This document shows, piece after piece, positions 52,670 through 60,850 of a stretch of 64,000 nt of DNA. Under the pieces are notes generated by a model. That model saw only the letters and a list, made by a program, of their open reading frames with translations. It made no database searches and was not told where the DNA came from. The stretch spans positions 100,546 through 164,545 of the forward strand of contig JBAIYS010000006.1 of the NCBI GenBank assembly GCA_036763105.1, in the 5' to 3' direction. Source of the stretch: Peptococcaceae bacterium 1198_IL3148. GTDB taxonomy: Bacteria; Bacillota; Desulfotomaculia; Desulfotomaculales; Desulfohalotomaculaceae. Position 1 is the first letter of the stretch. The number at the start of each line of letters is the position of its first letter. The translations under genes were made by a program, and so were the position numbers.

Positions 52670-53221
52670 ATGAGTAATCAAATAAAAAAGTCACGTAACC
52701 TGGCGGAGCTTTTTGTGCGGGTTTTTGAAAAAATAAAAATAGAATCACGCCGCCACCTGTGTGAAGAAATTGACATCACCCCTTCGCAATTTACCGCCCT
52801 AAAATACCTAAATCAACATGACAGTAATTTACTAAGTGATTTAGCCGAAGGATTATTAATCAGTAATGCAGCAGTAACCAAAATGACCGATCGGTTAGAA
52901 AAAAAGGGACTGGTTAAAAGGGTTAATCATGCCGGTGATAGACGGGCCACCGTACTAAAGTTAACAGCCCTCGGAAAAGAACTGGTTTCTAAAGCTACCC
53001 AGGCCGAAACAAATGGTTGGAAAAAAGTTATTGACCGCATGAGTGAAACCCAAAGGGATGCGTTAATGCAAGGCATTCAAGCCTTTATTAAATCTGGTCT
53101 GATTGATATTCGGGACTATAATGAAATTTGTTTGAAGTGTGGCATCGAGCACCAAGACAGTTGTCCGTTGGAGTGTACCGCCAAGGAAAAACAAGACAAT
53201 TTATCTCCTTTAAGTCACTAA
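52670..53221 (+). CDS. MarR-family transcriptional regulator with Cys-rich tail
   Basis: A 183-residue winged-helix repressor-like protein. The recognition region is LSDLAEGLLISNAAVTKMTD and the wing VNHAGDRRATVLKLT. After the domain ends (about residue 145) comes a tail CLKCGIEHQDSCPLEC, with cysteines spaced C-x2-C-x7-C-x3-C, which could bind a metal or cluster. ATG at 52670 with AGGAGTG upstream is preferred over the GTG at 52661. It is monocistronic, with a terminator after it. Confidence 0.88.
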   Translation: MSNQIKKSRNLAELFVRVFEKIKIESRRHLCEEIDITPSQFTALKYLNQHDSNLLSDLAEGLLISNAAVTKMTDRLEKKGLVKRVNHAGDRRATVLKLTALGKELVSKATQAETNGWKKVIDRMSETQRDALMQGIQAFIKSGLIDIRDYNEICLKCGIEHQDSCPLECTAKEKQDNLSPLSH

Positions 53222-53272
53222 AAATGCCAAAGAGGGCATGTATTTAACCGGCCTCTATCTTGGCATTTTTTT
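53221..53272 (+). terminator. terminator of the MarR gene
   Basis: AAAATGCCAA and TTGGCATTTTTTT close a long stem with an inner pairing GAGGGC/GCCTCT. Confidence 0.85.
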
Positions 53273-53418
53273 AATGTGAATTTTAATAAATCAATTGCAA
53301 AATATACACCAAAATAGTATACTTAAGCCAATACATATGTATGACATAAATCATCAAAAATTAATTTATTTTGCTGTACAATACTTGTATAAATTTTGGT
53401 TAATAAGGGGGATTCAAA

Positions 53419-54267
53419 ATGTCTACACAAAATTCCATCAAAGTAATTGATCCTCAAGATTGGGGAAGCAATGTAGACACATTGCCTGGTTTTTATATAG
53501 ATAGCGAGAAACTATCGGTAATACAAGACTTAATGTTTTCAAAGTTAAACGTTATGCTAACGGGCGATCCTGGCACAGGAAAAACCGAACTTTGCCAAAG
53601 GTTAGCCAATGCACACAAATTGCCCTTTCATCGGGTAAACGTCGGGGCAATCCGTACCCCCAGGGATTGGTTCGGCCATTGGGAATTTGTCGATGGTAAA
53701 ACTGTTTTTGTTAAATCACAATTTGTCGATGCCATTCAACGCCCGGGCATCGTTGCTTTAGATGAGTTTAACCGAGTAACACCGGATATTCACAACTCCA
53801 TATACACTATCCTTGACCATAACCGTGAAGTATTTATTGAAGAAACTAAGGAAACCGTTAAAGTACACCCCCAGTGTATATTTATCGCCACCGAAAACCG
53901 GGGCCGTAGTCATACCGGGATTTTTATGGAGGACGCCGCGGTGGAAGACCGTTTTGAAACCGTTAGGTTGGAATTGCCTCCGGTTGATATCATGACCGAA
54001 CTACTGGTTAATAACCATGGGGTGAATACAGAGCAGGCACAACTCTTAGCCCGTATTACCCACAAATTAAATGATCTTTACCACGAAGAAAGTCTCAGCA
54101 AAGCCACCGGTTTTAGACCAGCCATTGCTGCTGCAGCATTGCTTCGCCGTGATCAGCCATTGAAAACAGCACTGAAATACACCTATGTGCATCGTTATTC
54201 ACCGGACGGTGGGATGGACAGCGAGCAAACAACAGTGTTGCAGGTTATCCAAGCTTATTTGCCTTAA
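53419..54267 (+). CDS. MoxR/CbbQ-type AAA+ ATPase
   Basis: A 282-residue AAA+ protein of the MoxR class. Walker A GDPGTGKTELCQ, Walker B GIVALDEFNRV and sensor IFIATENRG are clear. Such ATPases act with VWA partners to insert metals or remodel protein complexes. GGGGG precedes the ATG. The next gene encodes its VWA partner, 23-44 bases downstream. Confidence 0.9.
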   Translation: MSTQNSIKVIDPQDWGSNVDTLPGFYIDSEKLSVIQDLMFSKLNVMLTGDPGTGKTELCQRLANAHKLPFHRVNVGAIRTPRDWFGHWEFVDGKTVFVKSQFVDAIQRPGIVALDEFNRVTPDIHNSIYTILDHNREVFIEETKETVKVHPQCIFIATENRGRSHTGIFMEDAAVEDRFETVRLELPPVDIMTELLVNNHGVNTEQAQLLARITHKLNDLYHEESLSKATGFRPAIAAAALLRRDQPLKTALKYTYVHRYSPDGGMDSEQTTVLQVIQAYLP

Positions 54268-54311
54268 TCAAACCCGTCAGTTGTTTAGCATTGCGCCAGG
54301 AGGTGATGCAA

Positions 54312-56075
54312 ATGGCCAGTTTATCAGATTTCTGGCTCACCGGCAGTGGTTTGGATGCCACACCCAGCAAAGTAACCAGTCATGCCAAACTTTTTTCTAC
54401 CGAAACTAGCGACCAGCAGGACGCTGACGAATCCCAAGCCTATACTCTGGTGGCAGTACTAAATGCTGTGGCCAGAATTGTGGATATTGTGCATGGGAAA
54501 CAAAAATTTAAAGTAAACTTTTCATCCAAAGATATGGTAACGGACCTTTCCCAGGGGATTATTACGTTAAATGCCAAACCCATCATCAACCCTCCCGGGG
54601 GATACTCGCTGGCAGATTCTGTGGATGTGCTCACCGGCATGGCTTTACACGAAGCGGCTCACGCCCAATACACAGATGTTACCTTTTATACCGAAATACC
54701 AGGTAACCCCTTTATGGGGGCGGTGCGCAACCTGGTGGAAGATATTTATGTTGAGAGGTTAACTACGCTATTATACCCTGGCTACCAAGGTTATTTTAAA
54801 AAATATCGTTATTACACCTTTGATCTGGGTAAAAAGCATCCCCCGGAAATTAAAGGTGAAAATTTAATGGATTATGAATTGAACAAACGAACCGTTGATT
54901 TGATATTGATGTTACAATCAACCACCGGTTATGTATCTGATATCGCTAGGGTGCGCAAGGCGGCGGAAGTGGTTGACGCCCGTTTGACGGCATCAAAGTT
55001 TGAGCATTTGCTTAAAGTAAACCCCAGAAACTTGGCACTAAGAGTATATAACGAGTTATTTGGCAACATTATTCAACATGACGTTGCCTACAGCAAGCCG
55101 GTAAATTTTATTGACCAGTATAACGATCAAAATAAATATAATGGTTCTAAAAATACCCAGGATAATAACGCCAGCATCTCAGAAAACATGCAACAGATGG
55201 TACAAAATCTGCGGCAGGAGGAAGTGCATTTAGCTAACCTAGATGAACTAAACAGTCAGGGCTACCACGAACCGGACACTCCCCCTGCTGCCATGGTTAC
55301 CTTTAGAAAACCAGTGATTACTGAGGATGCGCCAGAAATTTACCGACAATCTCGCGAAACCATTTACCCGCATATTATTCGGTTAAGAAACAAACTAAGC
55401 TGGGCCAATACCAGGCAAGTCTTTAATCAATATGGTTTACCCAGTGGTGAATTAGATCATGATGCGCTATACCAAGCACCATTTTCCAATAAAATATTTA
55501 GTCGCTCCCAAATTATTGAAACCCGGACACGAAATTTAGACATGGCTTTACTGATGGACTGCAGTGCATCCATGACTAGCAAAATAACTGACAATATCAC
55601 CCGCTTAGACTTGGCCCGTAACTTGGCTACACTTTTTGTGGAGGCCATGGAGCCCATAAATTCAGTCCAAACCTGGGTCTATGGATTCAGTCAAAAGGTA
55701 CTGGTGGATATAACGGAACTTTACTCCCCCACTCTGAACAATAAACAACGGCTGGGAACGGTGGAGGCAGACGGTACTACCCCCGAAGGCAGTGCACTAA
55801 AACACTGTGCCAATCGGTTGCTGAAGGAAGGTCGCCAGTGGGTACCTAAAATATTAATTGTACTGGCAGACGGCAACCCCAACCCGGGCCGAGAAAAGAA
55901 TTTAGTTAAAGAACAGGCCCGGCGCTTACAAAACATGGGTTGCAAATTAATCCACATATCCATCAGTGAACAGGTATCACCCTATGGTTACCAACACAGC
56001 ATCCCTTGGAGCGATTACTATACAGTGATAAACCAATTTGGCAAACTGCTTAAAACCTTAGTGGAATCGGAGTAA
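54312..56075 (+). CDS. VWA-domain protein with N-terminal zincin-like metallopeptidase domain
   Basis: A 587-residue protein of the DUF2201/CobT-like type. The N-terminal part has a gluzincin-like site, H113-E114-x-x-H117 in ALHEAAHAQY, followed by a possible third ligand E143 in RNLVEDIYVERL. The C-terminal VWA domain has the MIDAS motif DCSASMTS and later ADGTTPEGSAL and VLADGNPNPGR. ATG at 54312 with GGAGGTGAT upstream is preferred over earlier ATGs. With the MoxR ATPase it forms a remodelling pair; the client is unknown. Confidence 0.85.
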   Translation: MASLSDFWLTGSGLDATPSKVTSHAKLFSTETSDQQDADESQAYTLVAVLNAVARIVDIVHGKQKFKVNFSSKDMVTDLSQGIITLNAKPIINPPGGYSLADSVDVLTGMALHEAAHAQYTDVTFYTEIPGNPFMGAVRNLVEDIYVERLTTLLYPGYQGYFKKYRYYTFDLGKKHPPEIKGENLMDYELNKRTVDLILMLQSTTGYVSDIARVRKAAEVVDARLTASKFEHLLKVNPRNLALRVYNELFGNIIQHDVAYSKPVNFIDQYNDQNKYNGSKNTQDNNASISENMQQMVQNLRQEEVHLANLDELNSQGYHEPDTPPAAMVTFRKPVITEDAPEIYRQSRETIYPHIIRLRNKLSWANTRQVFNQYGLPSGELDHDALYQAPFSNKIFSRSQIIETRTRNLDMALLMDCSASMTSKITDNITRLDLARNLATLFVEAMEPINSVQTWVYGFSQKVLVDITELYSPTLNNKQRLGTVEADGTTPEGSALKHCANRLLKEGRQWVPKILIVLADGNPNPGREKNLVKEQARRLQNMGCKLIHISISEQVSPYGYQHSIPWSDYYTVINQFGKLLKTLVESE

Positions 56076-56081
56076 TTTATT

Positions 56082-56118
56082 AAAGGCACTAAATTCTGAC
56101 TGAATTAGTGCCTTTTTT
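56082..56118 (+). terminator. terminator of the MoxR-VWA operon
   Basis: AAAGGCACTAA and TTAGTGCCTTT pair and are followed by TTTT. Confidence 0.85.
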
Positions 56119-56246
56119 TGTCATAATATTATTAAAGCTTAATTTAAAATATCATAGATAAATCTCAAAAAATGTGTAATGCTATATAATATGTAAAACT
56201 TTTGTAACTTTTTCCCTATATAATGTTTGACAAAGGGGTGATGAAA

Positions 56247-57212
56247 TTGAAAAAACCAATTATACTTCTCGTTGGAGCATTCTCACTGGGTATATTGGCC
56301 TTTGCCAACCAATCTTTGTTACAGGATAACTCTGTACCCCAGGTGGAAAGTAATGTCATTGCCCAACAGGCCACCAACGACAACGTTGAACCACCGGCAA
56401 AGCAAAATAAACCTGTTAATGAAGCGGTTAAAGAACCGGTGGCTGAAAAAGAAATCAAAACTGATAAAAACGCAGAACCAAAAGAACAAACCCCTCCGGT
56501 TCAACCGGATACTGATCAAAGTTACGCCCAGTATGACAATACCAAACACGGTTGGGGTTTTACTCGCAACGATCAACATCAACCACCCAGTGTTGGTTGG
56601 GTAGGACCGGTGGTCACTAAATACAACGGTTTTTATTTAGGCAATACCAATGAAAAAACCATCTATTTAACCTTTGATGAAGGATACGAAAATGGCTATA
56701 CTAAACAAATATTGGACGTATTGAAAGCCAATGGCGTTAAAGCACACTTCTTTATTACTGCTGCTTACCTGAAAGATCAACCTGAATTGGTAAAGCGCAT
56801 GATTGCCGAAGGACATATTGTGGGTAACCATTCGGTAAATCACCCCAGTTTGCCGGAGGTTTCCACCGAACAGGTAAAACAAGAGATCCAAGGACTGGAG
56901 AGCCAATTAAATGAATTGATAAACTATGACATGTACTTATTTAGGCCACCCCGGGGTGAATGGAGTGAAAGAACTCTGAAGATCACCGAAGATTTAGGCT
57001 ATAAGTCAGTATTTTGGAGTATGGCCTATCAAGACTGGTTGGTGGATCAACAAAAGGGTTGGCAATATGCCCATAACCACGTTATGTCCAACATTCATAA
57101 TGGTGCAGTAATATTGTTGCACGCCGTTTCCTCCGACAATGCCAATGCCTTAGATCAAATCATTAAAGACCTAAAAAGCGCGGGTTATACCTTTGGTGTA
57201 ATCGGCAGGTAA
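56247..57212 (+). CDS. pdaA: PdaA-like polysaccharide deacetylase
   Basis: A secreted or membrane-anchored CE4 deacetylase of the PdaA type, which makes muramic delta-lactam in spore cortex. N-terminal hydrophobic segment, then a Pro/Glu/Lys linker to about residue 95. CE4 motifs: YLTFDEGYENGYT (with Asp-Glu variant of the DD motif typical for PdaA), GNHSVNHPS and FRPPRGEWS. The TTG at 56247 has the fullest ribosome site (GGGGTGAT six bases before); ATG 56241 is the alternative. Confidence 0.88.
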   Translation: MKKPIILLVGAFSLGILAFANQSLLQDNSVPQVESNVIAQQATNDNVEPPAKQNKPVNEAVKEPVAEKEIKTDKNAEPKEQTPPVQPDTDQSYAQYDNTKHGWGFTRNDQHQPPSVGWVGPVVTKYNGFYLGNTNEKTIYLTFDEGYENGYTKQILDVLKANGVKAHFFITAAYLKDQPELVKRMIAEGHIVGNHSVNHPSLPEVSTEQVKQEIQGLESQLNELINYDMYLFRPPRGEWSERTLKITEDLGYKSVFWSMAYQDWLVDQQKGWQYAHNHVMSNIHNGAVILLHAVSSDNANALDQIIKDLKSAGYTFGVIGR

Positions 57213-57266
57213 TGATAATATTGTTATATCAGGTGGCTAATTAATATAAAATGTGCAATAATATTT

Positions 57267-57306
57267 ATAGGTACTAAAAGCAGACTTTTAGTACCTATAT
57301 TTTTTA
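57267..57306 (+). terminator. terminator of pdaA
   Basis: ATAGGTACTAAAAG and CTTTTAGTACCTAT form a perfect 14-base-pair stem, loop CAGA, then ATTTTTT. Confidence 0.92.
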
Positions 57307-57351
57307 AGGATGATAGTATCAGAAATGTTCTTATAACAAAGGAGCATTATC

Positions 57352-58323
57352 ATGACTGAAGAAGTGCGCTACCGGGTATATTCTACCCACTTGCAACAAA
57401 AGTTTGGCCAAAAGGTATATAAACTACCGGTTAATATGCCAGGCAATTGCCCTAACCGAGATGGTACTGTCGGTAACGGCGGTTGTATCTTCTGTGATGA
57501 AGAAGGTGCCGGTTTTCAATGCTTGCCCAATACTTTATCTGTGATAGAACAAATCAAAACCAATAAAAATTTTTTTAAAAAGCGCTTTAACGCCCATAAA
57601 TTCATTGCCTATTTTCAGGCCTTCACCAATACATATATGCCGTTATCACAATTTAAGGCCAATATCCAGGCAGCTGTATCGGATTCAGATATTGTAGGCA
57701 TTTCCATATCCACCAGACCCGATTGCATTAATGATCATTACCTTGATTTTTTATATGATTTGCAGCAAAATCATCCGCAGTCACTGGATATTAATATCGA
57801 ACTGGGCTTACAAACGGTTAACTACCACTCATTAAAAAAAATAAACCGCGGCCATTCACTGGCTGAGTTTATCGATGCCGTTAACCGCATTAAAGCCCGG
57901 GGGTTTGAAATTTGTGTCCATATCATTTTAGATCTACCCTGGGACAACAAAGACGATGTCATTGAAAACGCCAAAATTTTATCGGCACTGGGCATCCATT
58001 ATGTCAAACTACATTCACTGTATGTGGTTAAAAACACCCCACTGGGAGAGATGTACCAACGGGGCGAATTTGAGATTATATCACTGGACCAATACATAGA
58101 CCATGTGGTTACTTTTCTTGAATACTTAGATCCCAACATTGTCATTCAACGTTTAGTTGGTAAAGGTCCCAGAGAGAAAAACCTCTTCTCCAATTGGGGC
58201 ATCAGTTGGTGGTTAATTAAAGAAAGCATCGAAAACAGATTAAAGCATATTGATACTTACCAAGGCAAAAAATTCAACTATTTAAATGGCAAAGCAATTA
58301 AAGCTAAGTTTAAAGAATTTTAA
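57352..58323 (+). CDS. radical SAM protein of the TIGR01212 (YhcC/YtqA) family
   Basis: A 323-residue radical SAM enzyme. The cluster-binding cysteines lie in NCPNRDGTVGNGGCIFC, with the C-x(n)-C-x2-C spacing of this family rather than CxxxCxxC. GISISTRPDCI and NIELGLQTVNYHSLKKINRG follow. The reaction is unknown; a role in tRNA or small-molecule modification has been proposed for relatives. It probably shares a transcript with the next gene, 17 bases downstream. Confidence 0.88.
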   Translation: MTEEVRYRVYSTHLQQKFGQKVYKLPVNMPGNCPNRDGTVGNGGCIFCDEEGAGFQCLPNTLSVIEQIKTNKNFFKKRFNAHKFIAYFQAFTNTYMPLSQFKANIQAAVSDSDIVGISISTRPDCINDHYLDFLYDLQQNHPQSLDINIELGLQTVNYHSLKKINRGHSLAEFIDAVNRIKARGFEICVHIILDLPWDNKDDVIENAKILSALGIHYVKLHSLYVVKNTPLGEMYQRGEFEIISLDQYIDHVVTFLEYLDPNIVIQRLVGKGPREKNLFSNWGISWWLIKESIENRLKHIDTYQGKKFNYLNGKAIKAKFKEF

Positions 58324-58340
58324 AAACGGGGGTTATAGTT

Positions 58341-58925
58341 ATGGGTGACGGCAAGATAAAATCTGCTTTAGAGAAAGCATTGGAACGGGCAGCTACTTTT
58401 CCTAGGTTATCTGACGAAGAATTACAGCGGATGGAATATGTACCAAAGGGTCAAGTTTTGGCAGGAAAGTTTTTGAATAATAATGGCATCACCGATGAGC
58501 TGGCCAGTTACTCTGCAGATAAATTGGTATATATTTACCAAGGCATGGAAGATACGCTGTTAAAAAATATTGCGCTACCGGAAGACGATAACACCATGCA
58601 CTCAAATATTAAAGCGTTGGAAGGTTTTTATCTGATAAAAGAAGATAAACTAGCTTTACAACCTGTTGTGGAAGAACTACAGCATCTATTTAATTACTAC
58701 CGACAAGCAGTTGAACAAACCAAAGCCTCGGTACAGGCTCAACTATTTCAAAAATTTCAAGCCGCCAGACAGCAGTTGGAAGCCCAATATGGTCAGCAAG
58801 TGGACTTTGACATGGAAAAACATCCCGAGTATAGAAACGAAATGTTAAAGGTTATTGGTCAATTGAACCAGCGTTTCGAGGGAGCATTACAAGCAACAAA
58901 GGATAAAATTAAAGCAATTAAATAA
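58341..58925 (+). CDS. hypothetical coiled-coil protein (194 residues)
   Basis: A charged, helical protein. The second half is probably coiled coil (QHLFNYYRQAVEQTKASVQA, then FQAARQQLEAQYGQQV). GGGGG precedes the ATG. It follows the radical SAM gene; a functional link is possible. No family recognised. Confidence 0.7.
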   Translation: MGDGKIKSALEKALERAATFPRLSDEELQRMEYVPKGQVLAGKFLNNNGITDELASYSADKLVYIYQGMEDTLLKNIALPEDDNTMHSNIKALEGFYLIKEDKLALQPVVEELQHLFNYYRQAVEQTKASVQAQLFQKFQAARQQLEAQYGQQVDFDMEKHPEYRNEMLKVIGQLNQRFEGALQATKDKIKAIK

Positions 58926-58930
58926 AGGGC

Positions 58931-59006
58931 AAAGGTAAAAGACACCTGGGTTTCGTTATTAACAATACATAAAGGGGCTGTTGCAAAAAAATTTGTAACA
59001 GCCCCT
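58931..59006. repeat. dispersed element, short copy (flank plus hairpin)
   Basis: AAAGGTAAAAGACACCTGGG, TTTCGTTATTAACAATACAT and the hairpin AGGGGCTGTTGCAAA / TTTGTAACAGCCCCT (58972-59006). The core module is absent. It lies between converging genes and may end both. Confidence 0.8.
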
Positions 59007-59024
59007 AGCCTCTCTTTATCTTTC

Positions 59025-59597
59025 CTAAAAAAATTTCTTTGAATTCATAAACCCTTGCACATTGTTCAGCGCCTCACCAAAACGTTGGAAGTGTACCACT
59101 TCCCGCTCCCGCAGGAAACGGATGCCATCTTTCAACAGTGGGTCATCCGTTAGGCTAAGCAATTGTTCATAGGCTTGCCGGGCCTTTTGCTCCGCAGCCA
59201 TATCCTCCGTTAAATCAGCAACCGGGTCACCTTGGGCTTGAATGTAAGCTGCGGTCCAAGGTACGCCATTGGGGTCTACATAAAACAGTGCACTGTCATG
59301 GATCGCGTAGTGGCCACCTAGCCCTTCGCGCCTTAGTACTTCCACCGGTACACCCTTTAGCAGTTTATAAATCATGGTGGCAATCATTTCCAGGTGCGCC
59401 AATTCTTCTGTGCCAATATCTGTCAGCAGGCCGCGGGCTATTTTGGTGGGCATGGTGTAACGCTGATTCAGATAGCGCAATGCTGCTGAAAGCTCCCCGT
59501 CCGGGCCGCCGTACTGTGTAAGCAAAAACTTAGCCATTTTAACATCCGGTTGGCTCACACGCACTGGGTATTGAAGTTTCTTTTGATATATCCACAT
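59025..59597 (-). CDS. cotJC: spore coat protein CotJC (manganese-catalase-like)
   Basis: A 190-residue ferritin-like di-metal protein of the CotJC/manganese catalase family. Metal ligands appear in IGTEELAHLEMIATMI (E, H, E) and REREVVHFQRFGEAL (E, H). It is the third gene of a cotJABC operon, coming 15 bases after cotJB. Inner coat or spore-associated location is inferred from Bacillus. Confidence 0.93.
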   Translation of the reverse strand: MWIYQKKLQYPVRVSQPDVKMAKFLLTQYGGPDGELSAALRYLNQRYTMPTKIARGLLTDIGTEELAHLEMIATMIYKLLKGVPVEVLRREGLGGHYAIHDSALFYVDPNGVPWTAAYIQAQGDPVADLTEDMAAEQKARQAYEQLLSLTDDPLLKDGIRFLREREVVHFQRFGEALNNVQGFMNSKKFF

Positions 59598-59612
59598 AGG
59601 GTAGCTTCCCTC

Positions 59613-59885
59613 CTAATATTCTATTTCCCATGGCCATGGTGTTTCAATCCACTGCCAAGGATAGCCCTCGGGGCAATGACCGTGAAGCATTAACGGTCCA
59701 CAATACCGTTCATACTCCATAGTTAGTTCGTGAACTCTGCGGGCTGCTCTGCAATATTCCTCAAAGGCCCTTCTATCTCTGGGGTGTGTATCTAAGAAAA
59801 GCTGTAACTCGTAGCGCACAAAGCCCCATTCCATTAACTCCTGCAATAATCTCATGCATCTTCTATCTAAAGTTTGATTAGACAT
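59613..59885 (-). CDS. cotJB: spore coat protein CotJB
   Basis: A 90-residue protein with the CotJB pattern: LLQELMEWGFVRYELQLFLD, then THPRDRRAFEEYCRAA and the Trp/Tyr-rich end YPWQWIETPWPWEIEY. ATG at 59885 has GGAGG eight bases upstream. It lies between cotJA and cotJC. Confidence 0.92.
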   Translation of the reverse strand: MSNQTLDRRCMRLLQELMEWGFVRYELQLFLDTHPRDRRAFEEYCRAARRVHELTMEYERYCGPLMLHGHCPEGYPWQWIETPWPWEIEY

Positions 59886-59907
59886 TATTTTACCTCCCTC
59901 CATAAAA

Positions 59908-60684
59908 TTAACGCCGTTTTTTAGACTTCATCCGTAGGCGCTGATTGTAGTTTAGGTAAGGCTCAGGTATTACTGGAGGCTTTCTATCTAAATAGTAAGG
60001 ACTATATAATTCAGGGAACATCGTTCCTCTTCTAAGGGCTTCATTGGGCGAATAGGTGCGTCCAAATATCTGCCAAGGGATATAAGCGTAACCTAAGCAC
60101 TGTAAGGGATAGTATCTACCCGGATAAGGATAGGGCTCGCATCTGTGACCATTGGGACAATCAGGCTCAGGGCCAGGGGCAGGACATTCTGGATAGTCAT
60201 AATCTGGATCAACCTCTGGGCACTCTGGATAATCATATTCCGGCTCTTCTTCAGGGCAATCTGGGTATTCTGGGTAATCATACTCTGGTTCTTCTTCAGG
60301 ACACTCCGGATAATCTGGATAATCCGGATAATCATATTCTGGCTCTTCTTCAGGGTATTCAGGATAGCCGGGATACCCCGGTTGGCAATCTGGGTATTCC
60401 CAGCCCGGTTTGTGTCCCGGGCATTGAGGACCATCCGGCTGACCTGGACATTGATTGCTATTATCCCACTGCCCAGCATTTTCAGATACAAACTGTTCCT
60501 CTGCCGGCACAGTGTCATCAACCACAAATCCGGCCTTTTGTTTTGGTGTTTCTTCTGCTATAGGTTCTTCTATAGGTTCTTCAATATTAATTTTCTCTTT
60601 AGTGGGAGAACCAAATAATTTGTCTGGAACTTCCTTAACCTTCTTTTGAGGTCTATCGTTGTTTGGCTTGAAGGTTATTTGCAT
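59908..60684 (-). CDS. cotJA: CotJA-type coat protein with long acidic Tyr/Pro/Glu repeat region
   Basis: The last 65 residues are a normal CotJA: AYIPWQIFGRTYSPNEALRR followed by GTMFPELYSPYYLD. The preceding 190 residues are unusual: a Lys/Glu-rich start, then a Gly/Pro/Cys-rich stretch (QCPGQPDGPQCPGHKPG) and several tandem copies of a unit like EEEPEYDYPEYPDCP (about residues 105-175). Normal CotJA is about 80 residues. GGAGG lies seven bases before the ATG, so the whole frame is likely translated. The repeat could cross-link through tyrosine or bind metals. Confidence 0.85.
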   Translation of the reverse strand: MQITFKPNNDRPQKKVKEVPDKLFGSPTKEKINIEEPIEEPIAEETPKQKAGFVVDDTVPAEEQFVSENAGQWDNSNQCPGQPDGPQCPGHKPGWEYPDCQPGYPGYPEYPEEEPEYDYPDYPDYPECPEEEPEYDYPEYPDCPEEEPEYDYPECPEVDPDYDYPECPAPGPEPDCPNGHRCEPYPYPGRYYPLQCLGYAYIPWQIFGRTYSPNEALRRGTMFPELYSPYYLDRKPPVIPEPYLNYNQRLRMKSKKRR

Positions 60685-60712
60685 AAAGGTACCTCCTTCG
60701 AAACATTTTTGA

Positions 60713-60721
60713 TATAATATG
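60713..60721 (-). promoter_or_regulatory. possible mother-cell sigma (SigE/SigK) -10 box of cotJ
   Basis: On the minus strand GCATATTATA fits both the SigE and SigK -10 patterns, about 30-35 bases upstream of cotJA. No convincing -35 box was found. Confidence 0.3.
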
Positions 60722-60777
60722 CACTCATTCCATGGATTGCCACAAATAACACAATATTAATTAATTTGGAACTTTAC

Positions 60778-60806
60778 TTGTGGTATTATCTTTAAAGTTT
60801 TATAAT
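60778..60806 (+). promoter_or_regulatory. sigma-A promoter of the DUF815 gene
   Basis: TTGTGG and TATAAT with 17-base spacing, about 45 bases before the ATG. Confidence 0.55.
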
Positions 60807-60850
60807 TTAATAGTTAACTTAATCAATTGTCAACAGGAGTGAAGGACTAA

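Noticed and set aside
27157..59006. Dispersed elements as attC or integron sites
   Set aside because: No integrase gene or attC core pairs were recognised; symmetry fits terminator or IS-end hairpins better.
60200..60380. Short direct DNA repeats that could suggest a CRISPR array
   Set aside because: The repeats keep a reading frame and encode the EEEPEYDYP units of CotJA; there are no unique spacers or palindromic repeats.
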